A stretch of 64,000 bases of DNA from an endosymbiont of Escarpia spicata. GTDB taxonomy: Bacteria; Pseudomonadota; Gammaproteobacteria; Chromatiales; Chromatiaceae. The translations under genes were made by a program, and so were the position numbers. The first letter of the stretch is position 1, and the number at the start of each line of letters is the position of its first letter. This document shows positions 19,391-30,383 of this stretch, piece by piece. The stretch covers positions 398,957 through 462,956 of the forward strand of contig QFXE01000021.1 in the NCBI GenBank assembly GCA_003349915.1, read 5' to 3'. The notes beneath the pieces were generated by a model. The model ran no database searches. It saw nothing but the letters and a program-made list of their open reading frames with translations, and was not told the DNA's origin.

Positions 19391-19900
19391 TCAAGCGGCG
19401 TCCTCATTCTCTGATTCTGTCTGTTCGCCCTGGTTGAGTAGCTTGTCCACATCCAGGAGCATGACCATCTTGTCGTCGGCATCCGCCAGTCCAGAGATAT
19501 AATCGGTTGCAATGCCGCCGCCGAATTCCGATGTATTGCGGATGCGGTCTTTCTGGGTACTGAGGACATCGGAGACCTCATCCACCACCACACCCATATT
19601 GCGCTCACCTCTATCACTCTTTACCCGCAGCACGATGACCACCGTATTTTTACTGTAGGGACGCACCTCCATCCCCAATCGCTGCCGCATGTCGAAGATC
19701 GGGACAATGGAGCCACGCATATTGACCACGCCCTTTACATATCCCGGCGAGTTGGGGATGCGGGTGGCCGTTTCCCATCCGCGAATCTCCTGCACCCGCA
19801 GGATGTCGACACCGTAATCCTCATCACCGAGCCGGAAGGTCAGGTACTCATCGCCCTGGTTCTCCAGTGCCGCTTCAATCTTTGCTTGAGGTTCATTCAT
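19391..19900 (-). CDS. cheW: Chemotaxis coupling protein CheW (second copy)
   Basis: 169 residues with the CheW fold: DEYLTFRLGDEDYGVDILRVQ, GYVKGVVNMRGSIVPIFDMRQRLG and DKMVMLLDVDKLLNQ. It lies between cheA and the double-Cache MCP, with 15 bases to cheA and 31 to the MCP. It is about as long as the other cheW copy and clearly related to it. An acidic C-terminal tail (QTESENEDAA) is not shared with that copy. Confidence 0.94.
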   Translation of the reverse strand: MNEPQAKIEAALENQGDEYLTFRLGDEDYGVDILRVQEIRGWETATRIPNSPGYVKGVVNMRGSIVPIFDMRQRLGMEVRPYSKNTVVIVLRVKSDRGERNMGVVVDEVSDVLSTQKDRIRNTSEFGGGIATDYISGLADADDKMVMLLDVDKLLNQGEQTESENEDAA

Positions 19901-19915
19901 CTCAATATCTCTCTA

Positions 19916-22028
19916 TCAGGCAGTCTGTTTCGCTGCGCTGCTGTCCGCTCCGGTCTCGGCCGCCAGACGCAGCAGGCCGGGGATATCCAGGATCAGGGCC
20001 ACCGAACCGTCACCTAGGATGGTCGCACCGGAGATGCCGTCCACACGCTGGTAGTTGGCCTCCAGAGATTTGATCACCACCTGCTGTTGTCCAAGCAGGT
20101 CATCCACGAAGAGGCCACAGTGACGGCCATCACCTTCCACAACCACCAACAGCCCCTCTTCCAAACTTGAGGCATTGGGGTTTTCGATACCGAAAAGTTC
20201 ATGCAGACGCAGGATAGGCAGAAACTCGTCCCTCAGTTTGAAGGTCTCACCCTTGCCCGCCACCCGGTTGATCTGATCCGCCTTCACCTGGATCGATTCG
20301 ATAATTGAGACCAATGGCACGATGTAGGTCTCATCCGCCACGGTAATGGTCTGGCCATCGAGAATGGCCAGCGTCAGCGGCAGACGGATAATGATTGCGG
20401 AGCCCTTGCCGGGATCGGACTCGATCTCGATACTGCCTCCCAGCTCATTGATATTCTTGCGTACCACATCCATGCCGACACCACGGCCGGAGACATCACT
20501 CACCACATCGGCGGTGGAGAAGCCTGCGGCAAAGATCAGCTCATATATCTGCTGGTCGGAAAGATTGTGATCTTCGTCGATGATCTCTTTTTCGATCGCT
20601 TTCTCTTCGATCTTGTCACGATTTAGGCCTTGGCCATCGTCACGGATCTCGATGACGATATTGCCCCCTTTATGGGAGGCGCTGAGATTGATAGTCCCGG
20701 TCTCCGGCTTACCTGCGGCAAGCCGCTCTTCGGGCATCTCGATACCGTGATCGAGGCTGTTACGCACCAGATGGACCAGCGGATCACCGTCTTGTCCACC
20801 TCGGTATTCTCGCCAGCCATCTTCAGTTCGATCTTCTTGCCAAGCTTGCTGCTCAGATCATGCACCAACCGGGGAAAGCGGCTAAAAGTGAAACTGATGG
20901 GCAACATGCGCACCTGCATCACGCTCTCCTGCAATTCACGGGTATGACGCTCAAGCTGTGCCAGACCGTCATTGAGACGTTCCAGCCTGTTCATTTCGAA
21001 ATCCTCACCCAGCATGCTCAGCATCGACTGGGTGATGACCAGTTCGCCGACCATATTAAGCCGACCATATTAATAAGGGCGTCGATCTTGGAGATTTCGA
21101 CACGGATGGAACCACCACCACTACTGCCGCCAGACTGACGACGATTGTTGGTGCGGCGATCCTTACTGGAACGACGATCTTTCTTACTACGTCGCTCCAC
21201 CGGTGGTGGCGCAGCCTGTACGACCGGCGCCTCGGGTTCGCTGGCTGCGGGCACCGCTGCCGCAGAAACCATTGCCGCTTCAGGTTCACCTTCAGGCAGT
21301 AACGGCATAATAATCAATTCGCAATCATCCTCGACCCAGTCGAAGATATCGTCGATTGCCTGTTTCTCCACATCACCGTGAAGATGCAGATCCCATGAGA
21401 GATAACTGTCTTCCGGCTCATAACTGGAGAGCGCCGGCAGGGCGCTGATATCACCTTCGGACTTGAGATCACCCAGTTCCGCCAGTTCACGAATGATGCG
21501 TAACGGATCGTTTCCGGTACGCAGCATATGGGGAAGCGGTCGGAATACGATATGCCAGCCGATTGGCCTGACCTCGACGCCCCCAACCGGCTGTGCCGCC
21601 GCATCGGCTGCACCGACATCTGTCGCAACCTCTCCGGGCTTGCCGTTGAGGATCTGTTCCAGTTCGGACTTCTGCTCCTGAACCCTCTCCTCATCCACTT
21701 CACCGTCATCACTGGTGGCGGCCAACATGTCACGCAGCACATCCACTGACCGAAGCAAGGCATCGACAGCCTCGGGGGTAACCGGACGGCGGCCATCCCG
21801 CATCTCGTCCAGCAGCGTCTCCATGATATGGGTGAAACTGGAGATATCGTTGAATCCGAAGGTGCCGCTGCCTCCCTTGATGGAATGCGCGGCACGGAAG
21901 ATCGAGTTGATCTCCTCATCATCAACGGTTCCCGGATCCATATTAAGCAACCCGGACTCCATGATATCGAGGCCTTCAAAACTCTCTTCGAAGAAGACCT
22001 GATGGAATTGCGCCATGTCTATTGACAT
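19916..22028 (-). pseudogene. cheA: Chemotaxis histidine kinase CheA, interrupted by two frameshifts
   Basis: Three reading frames together give one CheA. The ATG at 22028 has GGAGGAG upstream. Part one (to about 21063) has the HPt domain with His48 in FRAAHSIKGGSG, a P2-like domain and the start of P3 (KIDALINMVG). An exact 14-base tandem duplication, TTAATATGGTCGGC twice at about 21048-21075, shifts the frame. Part two carries P3 (GELVITQSMLSMLGEDF). A second shift near 20783-20793 follows DKTVI, where EKIGDPL-like residues are expected. Part three carries P4 (HLVRNSLDHGIE, DDGQGLNRDKI, VSGRGVGMDVV) and P5. As written the kinase cannot be made; assembly error is possible. Confidence 0.9.
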
Positions 22029-22071
22029 GAAAACTCCTCCCTCTTGTTGACAGTGATTACTGGCACGGACG

Positions 22072-22434
22072 TTAGCCCAATACCTTCTTAACCGTCGCAA
22101 GCAACTGATCCGGATTGAAAGGTTTGACGATCCAACCCGTCGCCCCCGCCATCTTTCCCTGTTGTTTTTTATCGTTTCCTGACTCGGTGGTCAGCATCAA
22201 AAGAGGCGTGAATTTGAAAGCGGGCAGGCCCCTAAGCTCCTTGATCAGGCTGATTCCATCCATGTTAGGCATGTTGACGTCTGTAATAACGAGATTGAAG
22301 CTCTGGCCTTTGGCTTTGCTCAAGGCATCGATACCATCGACCGCTTCAACAACATCAAATCCTGCACCTTTCAAGGTAAAGGACACCATCTGGCGCATGG
22401 AGGCCGAATCATCAACTGCAAGAATGCTTGCCAT
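22072..22434 (-). CDS. cheY: Chemotaxis response regulator CheY
   Basis: 120 residues, a lone receiver. ILAVDDSASMRQMVSFTL holds the acidic pair, ITDVNMPNMDG the phospho-acceptor Asp, LMLTTES the switch Thr, and GWIVKPF the conserved Lys. It is the first gene of the chemosensory cluster, 44 bases before cheA. CheY-P would act on the flagellar switch or another output; the sigma-28 promoter upstream points to flagella. AGGAGAA lies at good spacing before the ATG. Confidence 0.96.
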   Translation of the reverse strand: MASILAVDDSASMRQMVSFTLKGAGFDVVEAVDGIDALSKAKGQSFNLVITDVNMPNMDGISLIKELRGLPAFKFTPLLMLTTESGNDKKQQGKMAGATGWIVKPFNPDQLLATVKKVLG

Positions 22435-22543
22435 GCTGTTTCTCCTGGATAGGCATAATAATTTTCCGGGTTACCTTGAATTACCTTTTTTCCGGCAATT
22501 TAGGACAGAAATCCGTCCCGGCAACACCTTGGGTTCATGCAGG

Positions 22544-22570
22544 CTATCGGCTTGGGAAGATCTTTCTTTA
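22544..22570 (-). promoter_or_regulatory. Sigma-28 (FliA) promoter before cheY
   Basis: On the minus strand TAAAGAAA-N11-GCCGATAG compares with consensus TAAAGTTT-N11-GCCGATAA: the spacer is exact and 13 of 16 bases match, including the TAAA and CCGAT cores. The leader to the cheY start is about 100 bases. Confidence 0.75.
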
Positions 22571-22676
22571 GGGAGGATGTTGAAAAGTTTTTCAGCAATC
22601 GGTGGTGAAAAAGGGGTTTTGGCGTTATTTGAGGAGGGTCTTGGGGGGATTGTGTTCCCGGGGGAGTCTGGTTGGG

Positions 22677-22885
22677 GAGTGTTCCCTGGTGCTTGAGGTG
22701 GTTTTGTGTCGCTATGCGACGTTGTTTCTAACGGGGCTTCCTTCGCCCTGTCGTTATTTTCCTCTTGTTTTGCAGCACGTTTTTCGTGAAAAGAAAAGTA
22801 ACCTGCCGTAGGGGCGCGGAAGCCCCGTTAGAAACAACGTCGCATAGCGACACAAACACCACCCAAAACACCAGGAAACACTCAT
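22677..22885. repeat. Long inverted repeat (MITE-like or foldback) after the HD-GYP gene
   Basis: Arms of 36 bases, 22706-22741 and 22818-22853, are perfect reverse complements (GTGTCGCTATGCGAC...GGGGCTTCC). The similarity extends outward with small gaps to about 65 bases per arm. The 76-base spacer has no coding signal. The outer end of the right arm reaches the stop codon of the HD-GYP gene at 22882. No ORF or target-site duplication is evident. The rest of the 447-base gap between cheY and the HD-GYP gene holds only the cheY promoter. Confidence 0.85.
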
Positions 22886-23972
22886 ACCTCCCGGTCGGAA
22901 AACTCCTCCGCAATCCGCCGAAACTCATCCTGCAGATGTTCAAACGCATCCACCGCCGCCGGATCGAAATGGGCACCACGCTCCTGCAGAATGATTTCCA
23001 CCGCAGACTCATGGGAATATGGCTCTTTATATATCCGGCGGCTGATCAATGCATCGTAGACATCCGCCAGCGCCATAAGGCGTCCAGCCACCGGAATATT
23101 ATCCCCTCGCAACCCTGCGGGATAACCACTGCCGTCCCAATGTTCATGATGTGTCAGCGCAATCTCTCTGGCCACCCGCAGAAAGCTGGAACTGCCCAAC
23201 TCCTCTTCGGCCCGTAACAGGGCATCATAGCCATACTGAGGATGGCGTTTCATCTCATCCCACTCGTCGGGGTCGAGTGAGGTGGGCTTGAGCAGAATCC
23301 GATCCGGCACCCCGACTTTACCGATATCGTGCAACGGCGCCGACTTGAACAGCAGATCGATGGTCGCGTCATTGAGATGCGCCCGAAACCTGGGATGGTC
23401 CTTGAGATATTCTGAAAGCAGTCGTATGTAGTGCTGGGTACGGCGAATGTGGTTGCCTGTTTCGTTGTCCCGTGTCTCCGCCAGAGAGGCCATGCAGAAG
23501 ATGGCGACATCCTGGGTTCGGGAGATCTCCATGGTGCGTTCGCGAATCCGCTGTTCCAGCACCTGGTTTTGATTCTCCAGCACATGACGCGCTTGGGCGA
23601 GTGCCAGATGGGTCTTGACCCTTGAACGCACGATCGGCGGACTCATAGGCTTGGTGATGTAATCCACAGCGCCCAGCTCAAACCCCCGGATCTCGTCATC
23701 CACCTCACCTTTTACGGTAAGAAAGACCACTGGGATGTTGGCCGTTCGTTCGTCAGCCTTGAGGCGGTGGCAGACCTCGTAACCGTCCATCTGCGGCATG
23801 AGTACATCGAGCAAAATAAGATCGGGGGGGTGGCGCTGCCAGCCCGTTTCAGCGCCTGCTCACCATCTTTGGCAATCGAGAGCCGATACTCTCCATTCAA
23901 CAGGTTTACCAGCACATCGAGGTAGAAACTCTCGTCGTCAACGATCAGAATTCTGGGCTTTGACTCATTCAC
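22882..23972 (-). pseudogene. Response regulator with HD-GYP domain (c-di-GMP phosphodiesterase), frameshifted
   Basis: The receiver starts at GTG 23972 (RILIVDDESFYLDVLVNLL) and overlaps the kinase stop by 4 bases. After GSATPP the frame breaks at a run of seven C (plus-strand G7, 23824-23830); eight C would restore PPDLILLDVLMPQMDG. The second frame gives the rest of the receiver (ITKPMSP), a coiled linker and an HD-GYP domain with LHDIGKVGVPD and HHEHWDGSGYPAG, a complete metal-binding set. Such proteins hydrolyse c-di-GMP. A homopolymer indel may be a sequencing error, in which case this is an intact gene of about 363 residues. Confidence 0.85.
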
Positions 23973-26900
23973 TCTACTCGCTCTCCGTGTAAAGGGATCT
24001 CTAACCATCCTGCGATCTGGTTCAAGGTAACCAGTGCCTCATCGAACTCATAATCATCGATCTGCCCGCGCAGTGAATCGATCTGCCTCGCTATCTCCGG
24101 CTCTGTGCGGACAAAGGCTGTCATTGGCCGCAACAACAGACCCGCTTCCGAATCCCCCTCTTGCAGCAGACGCAACATTTTTCGCAGTATACCCCCCATC
24201 TCTGAAATGGAAATAAATTCTTTTTCCTGCCCGGTCTCCATCTCCTGCCCTGCCTTCTCCCACTGACTCACGCAAGAAGCCAACCCCTCAAAAACCGTAT
24301 TGGCGGACTCGCACAACTGTTCAATGAGTAGTGATCGATCCTGAATGCCATCCTGTCGGATCGACTCTTCCAGCTTCTTTGCCGCCTCCTGCAACACTTT
24401 GGCGCCGATATTACCTGCAACCCCCTGAAGGGTATGGGCGTAGCGTCGGGAAGAGACTGTGTCCCCAGCCTCCAGATAATCAGTCAATACTCTGCAGCAT
24501 CCCTGGTACTTACGCTGAAAATCTCCCAGCAGTTTGATATATAAAACACGATTTCCACCTACCCGTTGCAGCCCCCACGCCAGCTCGATACCCGGCAGCT
24601 GCTCAGGCAGGGTGATACCCTCGTCAGCACCGTCAGAGAACATTTTCTGTTGCCGTTGAACCTCACCATCGAGCCATCGTTTCAACATCGCAAACAGCGC
24701 TTCCGGGTCGATCGGCTTAGACAGATAGTCATCCATGCCAGCCGCCAGACAACGTTCGCGATCCCCAACCATTGCGTGGGCGGTCATGGCAATGATCGGT
24801 AATTTCTCGAACTCCGGCTTGGCACGGATGGCGCTGGTCGCCTCATATCCATCCATCACAGGCATCTGCACATCCATAAAAACCAAATTGAAATCCGTCT
24901 CCTGCACCTGCTGAACAGCAACCGCACCATCCTCGGCAATCACCACCAGCAGTCCAAAACTCTCCAGCAAGTCCCTCGCCACCTGCTGATTGATGCTGTT
25001 ATCCTCCACCAACAGCACCTTGCCTTTGAGTCGTTTGACCTCAGATGCAATAGAAGATCTGACGCGCAGCCCCCCCCGCTCATTGCGAAATGCCGACACA
25101 ATGGTGTCGAAAAACGTGGAGGGATTAATGGGTTTGATCAGCACGCCATCGAAGCCGATCATTTCCGCCTGCTGCAGCACCTTTTCCCGCCCAAAGGCGG
25201 TAATCAGGATAAAACGCGGCTGCTCTATCAACTCCAGATGATTTTTTATATGGCGCGTCGCATCGATGCCATTGATTTCCGGCATTCGCCAATCCATCAC
25301 CACGAGATCGTATGGGAGCGGTTCAGGCAACTCCCGTGCACCGGCTTCCAGCAGTGCCTCATAGGCCGCCGCTGCCGATCCCACAACATCCACCTTAAAT
25401 GAGAACGAAGCCATCATCTCCCGCAGAATATTCTGTGCCGCCGGGTTGTCATCCACCAGCAAAACCCGCATGTTGCGCAGATCCGGGTCGGGTTCAAATA
25501 TTCGGCTCGATACCCCCTCCTGGCGGCCAAAATCGAGCACAAACTCAAATCGGCTACCGGCATCCACCTTGCTCTCGACAGAGATCTCGCCTCCCATCAG
25601 ACCGACAAGCTGTCGGCAGATGCTCAACCCCAGTCCGGTGCCTCCATGCTCCCTTGTGGTTGAACTGTCCGCCTGCACAAAAGCATCGAACAGATGCGGG
25701 ATGCGCTCCTCTTCGATACCTATACCCGTATCGGTAACGGAGAATCTCAGCCGCAGATGTTTGCGGTGCTGCTTCACCAGCTCCACGCCGACAATCACCT
25801 CTCCCTGACGGGTGAACTTGATTGCGTTTTGCACCAGATTCACCAGAATCTGCCCCAATCGCAGCGGATCTCCAATAAGGGCGCTGGGCGCTGTGACATC
25901 CCTTTTGAAGAGTATCTCCAGCCCCTTCTCTTCGGCTTTCATATTAACCATTCCGGCAAGATTCTCCAGCACATCATCCAGATTGAAGTTGGTCTCTTCG
26001 ATATCGAGTTTGCCCGCCTCGATCTTGGAGAAATCGAGGATGTCGTTGATGATGCCGAGCAGATTGTGGGCGGAGAAACGTATCTTCTCCACATAGTCGA
26101 ACTGTTTTGCCGTGAGGTCGGTCTGCAGGGTCAACTGGCTCATGCCGATGATGGCATTCATGGGGGTGCGGATCTCGTGGCTCATGTTGGCGAGAAAATC
26201 ACTCTTGAATCGACTTGCCACTTCGGCCTGTTTTTTTGCCGCAGCCAACTCTCGCTCCATCTTCACCCGCTCAGTGAGATTAACCAGGATGCCGAGGTTG
26301 GCAATCCCGTCGCCAAAACGAATCGGTATGGCCGAGAGCAGCCCTTCTATGATGTGATCCTTATCTGTACGGAAACGCAGATTCCGCCCCAGGATACTGC
26401 CCTGCTCCCTGATCTCTGCGATCACTGAATCCCGATCTGCAGCATGCAGATAGAACTCGGCCATGTTACGGCCCACCAGACTGCTGCCATCCGTTTCAAT
26501 CTCAGCGGAAGAGTGTGGATTGGCGACCAGGATCCGGCCCTTGAAATCACTGACCACGATCGCCAGGGGAATGGTATTGAGGATCGTTTTTAACTGCTCT
26601 TCGCTGCGCTGCAATATTCGCTGCCGTCTTCGCGCCTGAAACAGCCAGAGCAGAACAAACGCCAGCACCACAACAGCAACAGCAACCACCTCCCACAATA
26701 GCGTGTAATCGACTTGCATCTCATAACGAATGGAAAGCCATTTCTGCCGGATTGCCGTACGCTCCTCCGGCGTCAGACTATCCAGCACCTTCTGCAGAAT
26801 CGGCACCAGTTCCGGCCAATCCTTGCGCACGCCGATACTGAGCGCGTAATCGTAAGGCGTAGGAGCCGCTACCTTAATGTTGCTCAGTCCTTCACGATTG

Positions 26901-28981
26901 ATGATAAAGCTGCCCACCGCCAGGTTGCCGACATAGGCATCGACCTGCCCGAGAGAGAGACTTTCCAAGCCCGCCTGGGTATTTTCCACGAATACCAGTT
27001 GTAGCTGCGGATAATCCCGTTCGAGATACTCCTGGGTCACATAACCCCGTTCCACTGCCACTCGTTTTCCCACCAAGTCTTCCAGCCCCCCGATGAAAGG
27101 CGCCCGCTCACGGACGAATATGACAAAGGGAAAATCAAGATAGGCTTCGGTGAAATTCAGATACTCCCGACGATCCCCTGTTTCCACAAGGGCGGGGAGC
27201 AGATCGATTTCATGGCGTTTTGCGCCTTCCAGCACTTGAGACCAGTTCAATCCGGGGGAGGTCGAAATATCCAGACCGAGGCTCTCGCCAATTATTTTCA
27301 TATAATCCGCTGTGATGCCTTGATGTTGACCTTTGGCATCCATCATTTCAATCGGCGGCCAGGCCGGATCAATGCCGAGGCGAATCCTGGGATGTTCGTT
27401 CAGCCACTGTTTTTCCCGCTGAGTCAGATTCAGCTGCCGTGCAGGGACCTTGGTTTCTGCCTTCACCCCCAGCCACTTCTGCATGATCTGCTGCTGTTCA
27501 CCAACACCGATGGAAGCTAACGCCTTGTCGAGAATCACCACCAACGGCGCCCATTCAGATTCCCGGTGGACAGCAAAGCGCTGCGGCGCAGGACACAACC
27601 CCGGATCCCCGGAAAACTTCAGGTTACTCAACTGCTCCTGCCTGATCAGCCACTGTGCGACGGAGCGGTTACCCACATAGGCATCCGCATCTCCCCAGGA
27701 AACGGCCTTGAGGGCGTCCGCCGTGGATTTGAACAGTTTCAGGGTGGTACCAGGATGCGTTTTCTGCAACTGCCGCATGGTTGAGAAACCATCCTCCACC
27801 GCCACAGCTTGCCCTTTCAGACCCTCTTTGTTTTTTATCCCTTCCGTATCACTGCGGGTCACAATCGCCTTGAGTACGGTAAAGAAAGGTTGAGTAAACA
27901 GCAGGTCTGCAGCTCGCTCATCGGTCCTGACCACGGATGCAGCCACCTTGAGCTCTCCCTGAAGAACCCGGTTCAGCATCTGTTTGAAGGTGGGTCCTGG
28001 AGAGACCCTGAACTCGACATTGAGAACGGTGCCAATACGTTTCAGGTACTCTGCGGCGATACCGCTATGCACGCCATTTCTGTCCATAAAATCGATAGGC
28101 GGCCAGTTGCCATCAACACCGATATCGATTACGGGATGACGAGCCAACCAGTCCTGCTCATCCTTGGTCAAATCGAGTTTCACCGATTGATCCGCTGCTG
28201 GATCGGTGACACCAAACCAGCGCTGACTAATGGCGGCGCGGTCCTCAATCTTCAGTTCATCGAGGTAGCGGTTGACCAACCCCAGCTGAGTCACATCACC
28301 TTTCGCCACCGCCGCCTTGTAGGCACGGGTATAGAGAGGCTGACGCAGTCTGCCGAACATTTCCTGCGAATCGATTTTCTTCAGATAGCGCTGCAGGTAG
28401 CTCGGCTGAGTAACGAAAGTCCGGACACGCTGCTCAAGCGCCGCATTGAAGAGATCCTGATAGCCATCGTAGAGGTTCAGTGTCAGCGCGGGATAGTGCT
28501 CCCGCAGATATTGTTCGTGGAAGCTGCCCCGGGTCACCCCAACGGGGAGCCCTTTCAGGTCATCTATGCTCTGCAGGTAGCCAAGAACCGGATGATAAAA
28601 GAGATAGTAGGGACTGCTGAGGATCGGCGTGGAAAAATCCATCCGTTCGGACCGCTTGCTGCTCTCGAACAGACCGGCGAGCACATCAACCTGGCCAGAG
28701 ACCAACATCTCCTGCGTGGCTTGATTGTAACCACCGACAAAACGCACGGGCACACCCGACTCAGCGGACCAGAGACGCCAGAGGTCGATGAGCGCGCCAT
28801 CAGCCTCGCCCCGCTCATTACGGAACTGCACCGGCGCACTATCCAGCCGGTAGCCGATTCTCAACGCTTGGGAATGATCCGTCTCGGCCAATAGCGAGAG
28901 GGGATTCAACAGCAGTACTCCGAATACCAACCCAATCCATGGACGCATCCTGGCGATCCTCCCGTCAATTTTGGTTCTCAT
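23969..28981 (-). CDS. Hybrid sensor histidine kinase with three tandem periplasmic solute-binding domains (BvgS/EvgS-like)
   Basis: 1670 residues. A signal peptide/anchor (about 12-32) is followed by three SBP_bac_3 domains: about 37-255 ([16 protein letters not shown]), 280-503 ([16 protein letters not shown]) and 525-752 ([16 protein letters not shown]). Then come a membrane helix (about 762-784), PAS, HisKA with His935 ([11 protein letters not shown]), HATPase, receiver 1 with Asp1230, receiver 2 with Asp1370, and an HPt domain with His1516 ([11 protein letters not shown]). This is a full phosphorelay. The SBP domains probably sense amino acids or similar small ligands. The start could be Met12. 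The response regulator/HD-GYP gene overlaps its stop, so the output is probably c-di-GMP. Confidence 0.94.
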   Translation of the reverse strand: MRTKIDGRIARMRPWIGLVFGVLLLNPLSLLAETDHSQALRIGYRLDSAPVQFRNERGEADGALIDLWRLWSAESGVPVRFVGGYNQATQEMLVSGQVDVLAGLFESSKRSERMDFSTPILSSPYYLFYHPVLGYLQSIDDLKGLPVGVTRGSFHEQYLREHYPALTLNLYDGYQDLFNAALEQRVRTFVTQPSYLQRYLKKIDSQEMFGRLRQPLYTRAYKAAVAKGDVTQLGLVNRYLDELKIEDRAAISQRWFGVTDPAADQSVKLDLTKDEQDWLARHPVIDIGVDGNWPPIDFMDRNGVHSGIAAEYLKRIGTVLNVEFRVSPGPTFKQMLNRVLQGELKVAASVVRTDERAADLLFTQPFFTVLKAIVTRSDTEGIKNKEGLKGQAVAVEDGFSTMRQLQKTHPGTTLKLFKSTADALKAVSWGDADAYVGNRSVAQWLIRQEQLSNLKFSGDPGLCPAPQRFAVHRESEWAPLVVILDKALASIGVGEQQQIMQKWLGVKAETKVPARQLNLTQREKQWLNEHPRIRLGIDPAWPPIEMMDAKGQHQGITADYMKIIGESLGLDISTSPGLNWSQVLEGAKRHEIDLLPALVETGDRREYLNFTEAYLDFPFVIFVRERAPFIGGLEDLVGKRVAVERGYVTQEYLERDYPQLQLVFVENTQAGLESLSLGQVDAYVGNLAVGSFIINREGLSNIKVAAPTPYDYALSIGVRKDWPELVPILQKVLDSLTPEERTAIRQKWLSIRYEMQVDYTLLWEVVAVAVVVLAFVLLWLFQARRRQRILQRSEEQLKTILNTIPLAIVVSDFKGRILVANPHSSAEIETDGSSLVGRNMAEFYLHAADRDSVIAEIREQGSILGRNLRFRTDKDHIIEGLLSAIPIRFGDGIANLGILVNLTERVKMERELAAAKKQAEVASRFKSDFLANMSHEIRTPMNAIIGMSQLTLQTDLTAKQFDYVEKIRFSAHNLLGIINDILDFSKIEAGKLDIEETNFNLDDVLENLAGMVNMKAEEKGLEILFKRDVTAPSALIGDPLRLGQILVNLVQNAIKFTRQGEVIVGVELVKQHRKHLRLRFSVTDTGIGIEEERIPHLFDAFVQADSSTTREHGGTGLGLSICRQLVGLMGGEISVESKVDAGSRFEFVLDFGRQEGVSSRIFEPDPDLRNMRVLLVDDNPAAQNILREMMASFSFKVDVVGSAAAAYEALLEAGARELPEPLPYDLVVMDWRMPEINGIDATRHIKNHLELIEQPRFILITAFGREKVLQQAEMIGFDGVLIKPINPSTFFDTIVSAFRNERGGLRVRSSIASEVKRLKGKVLLVEDNSINQQVARDLLESFGLLVVIAEDGAVAVQQVQETDFNLVFMDVQMPVMDGYEATSAIRAKPEFEKLPIIAMTAHAMVGDRERCLAAGMDDYLSKPIDPEALFAMLKRWLDGEVQRQQKMFSDGADEGITLPEQLPGIELAWGLQRVGGNRVLYIKLLGDFQRKYQGCCRVLTDYLEAGDTVSSRRYAHTLQGVAGNIGAKVLQEAAKKLEESIRQDGIQDRSLLIEQLCESANTVFEGLASCVSQWEKAGQEMETGQEKEFISISEMGGILRKMLRLLQEGDSEAGLLLRPMTAFVRTEPEIARQIDSLRGQIDDYEFDEALVTLNQIAGWLEIPLHGERVE

Positions 28982-29089
28982 CGATACATTGTTATTTTAT
29001 TTGGAAACCACCCGGCCTGATTCAATACCGATATATCTCGGGTAGAATAGCACCATACCGAAATTATCATCGTCATTCGACAACTGAAA

Positions 29090-29995
29090 ATGACCCGATT
29101 CCTACTGTTGCTCATAACCCTCCTGCCCTACCCTGGCTTGGCCTTTTCCCTGACGCTGCCGTTGCCGGAAAACGGCGATGACATCGTGGGCAAGGTAATC
29201 GAACTGGAGGCCAGGTATGAAGATACCTTGTCCGATATCGCCCGAAATTTTGACCTTGGCTTCCGGCAGATCAGGATTGCCAACCCGAAGGTCGACCCCT
29301 GGCTACCGAAAGAGGGGAGCCAAATCCTGGTTCCACAGCAATATATCCTGCCCCCCGGCCCACGTAGCGGCGTAGTCATCAACCTGGCTGAGATGCGGCT
29401 CTACTACTATCCCGATGCACGAAATGAGGTGATGACTTTTCCTCTGGGCATCGGCCGCGAGGGTTGGAACACACCAACCGGCGACACCCGCATCATCAGG
29501 AAAAAAAAGGATCCGGCATGGGTGGTGCCGGAATCGATACTCCAGGAACATGAAGAAAAGGGCGATCCACTGCCACCGGTCGTCCCTCCCGGTCCGGACA
29601 ACCCCCTCGGCGGTTACGCCCTCTACCTTGGCATGCCCGGTTATCTCCTGCACGGCACCAATAAACCCTACGGTGTGGGTCTGCGGGTCAGCCACGGCTG
29701 CATAAGGCTCTACCCTGAAGATATATCCAATTTTTTCTCCGAAGTTCCCAAAGGCACGCCGGTACGTATTATCAACCAGCCATACAAGGCGGGCTGGTTG
29801 AATGGCAAGCTGTTCTTACAAGTCTATCCGCCCCTAAGTGAAGAGATTGGAGAAAAGGGGCAAAACTTCACCGGTCTGGTCGCCGCCATGCTCAATAAAC
29901 TCGGTCAGGATTCAAGAAAGCCCGATTGGAATGCGTTACAAAAGATCGGGGGGCAGCAAAATGGAATCCCCGAAGAACTCACTCTCTGGGAGTAA
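29090..29995 (+). CDS. L,D-transpeptidase with LysM-like domain (ErfK/YbiS type)
   Basis: 301 residues. A signal peptide (1-20, ending GLAFS) precedes a LysM-like segment (about 37-83: ARYEDTLSDIARNFDLGF, INP-type ANPKVDPWLP). The YkuD catalytic domain (95-225) has HGTNKPYGVGLRVSHGC (188-204), with His188 and catalytic Cys204. Periplasmic enzymes of this kind make 3-3 peptidoglycan crosslinks or attach Lpp-type lipoproteins to mDAP. A convergent Lpp-like gene ending in Lys lies directly downstream, which favours the second role. It is divergent from the large kinase across 108 bases. Confidence 0.93.
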   Translation: MTRFLLLLITLLPYPGLAFSLTLPLPENGDDIVGKVIELEARYEDTLSDIARNFDLGFRQIRIANPKVDPWLPKEGSQILVPQQYILPPGPRSGVVINLAEMRLYYYPDARNEVMTFPLGIGREGWNTPTGDTRIIRKKKDPAWVVPESILQEHEEKGDPLPPVVPPGPDNPLGGYALYLGMPGYLLHGTNKPYGVGLRVSHGCIRLYPEDISNFFSEVPKGTPVRIINQPYKAGWLNGKLFLQVYPPLSEEIGEKGQNFTGLVAAMLNKLGQDSRKPDWNALQKIGGQQNGIPEELTLWE

Positions 29996-30002
29996 TAATA
30001 AA

Positions 30003-30036
30003 AAACCCGGCCTGGATCACTCCAGCCGGGTTTTTT
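30003..30036. terminator. Bidirectional terminator between the L,D-transpeptidase and Lpp-like genes
   Basis: The stem AACCCGGC(C)TGGA / TCCAGCCGGGTT is flanked by six A on the left and a T-run on the right, so it can end transcripts from both sides. Confidence 0.88.
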
Positions 30037-30083
30037 ACTCTGCAGCCCTGCGGCTCCAGAGAAGCTGTCCGAAAACGAACGGC

Positions 30084-30383
30084 TTACTTGGCCATTGCGT
30101 CGGCCATGCCCTTCTCTGACATGCGACTGCAACGCTCGTTGCACTCTTTCGCAGCAGCGGTAGCGTCGTCGGCCTTGTTCATAGCAGCATCAGCAGAACC
30201 TTGGGCAGAAGCGGCATCGAGCTCCGCAGCACGAGCAGCCTTCATAGCGGCGTCGGCGGTTTCCTGTGCCCTGGCAGCAGCATCACGTGCCGACTGAACG
30301 TCTGCAGTAGTGGCACAACCAGCAACCAGGCCCAGAGTCAGAACCAGAGCAGCAGCTTTCATCATGGTGGTGGTTTTCTTCAT
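30084..30383 (-). CDS. Lpp/OprI-like murein lipoprotein
   Basis: 99 residues. A lipobox LVAGC (Cys23) ends the signal sequence. The mature part is an Ala-rich coiled coil with heptad-like repeats of A-A-x-A-x-x-A, as in Lpp and Pseudomonas OprI. The C terminus is ADAMAK, ending in Lys as Lpp does for covalent attachment to peptidoglycan. A Cys pair (ECNERC) near the C terminus is unusual and could form a disulfide between coiled-coil partners. It is probably an outer-membrane tether; the adjacent L,D-transpeptidase may attach it. Confidence 0.85.
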   Translation of the reverse strand: MKKTTTMMKAAALVLTLGLVAGCATTADVQSARDAAARAQETADAAMKAARAAELDAASAQGSADAAMNKADDATAAAKECNERCSRMSEKGMADAMAK

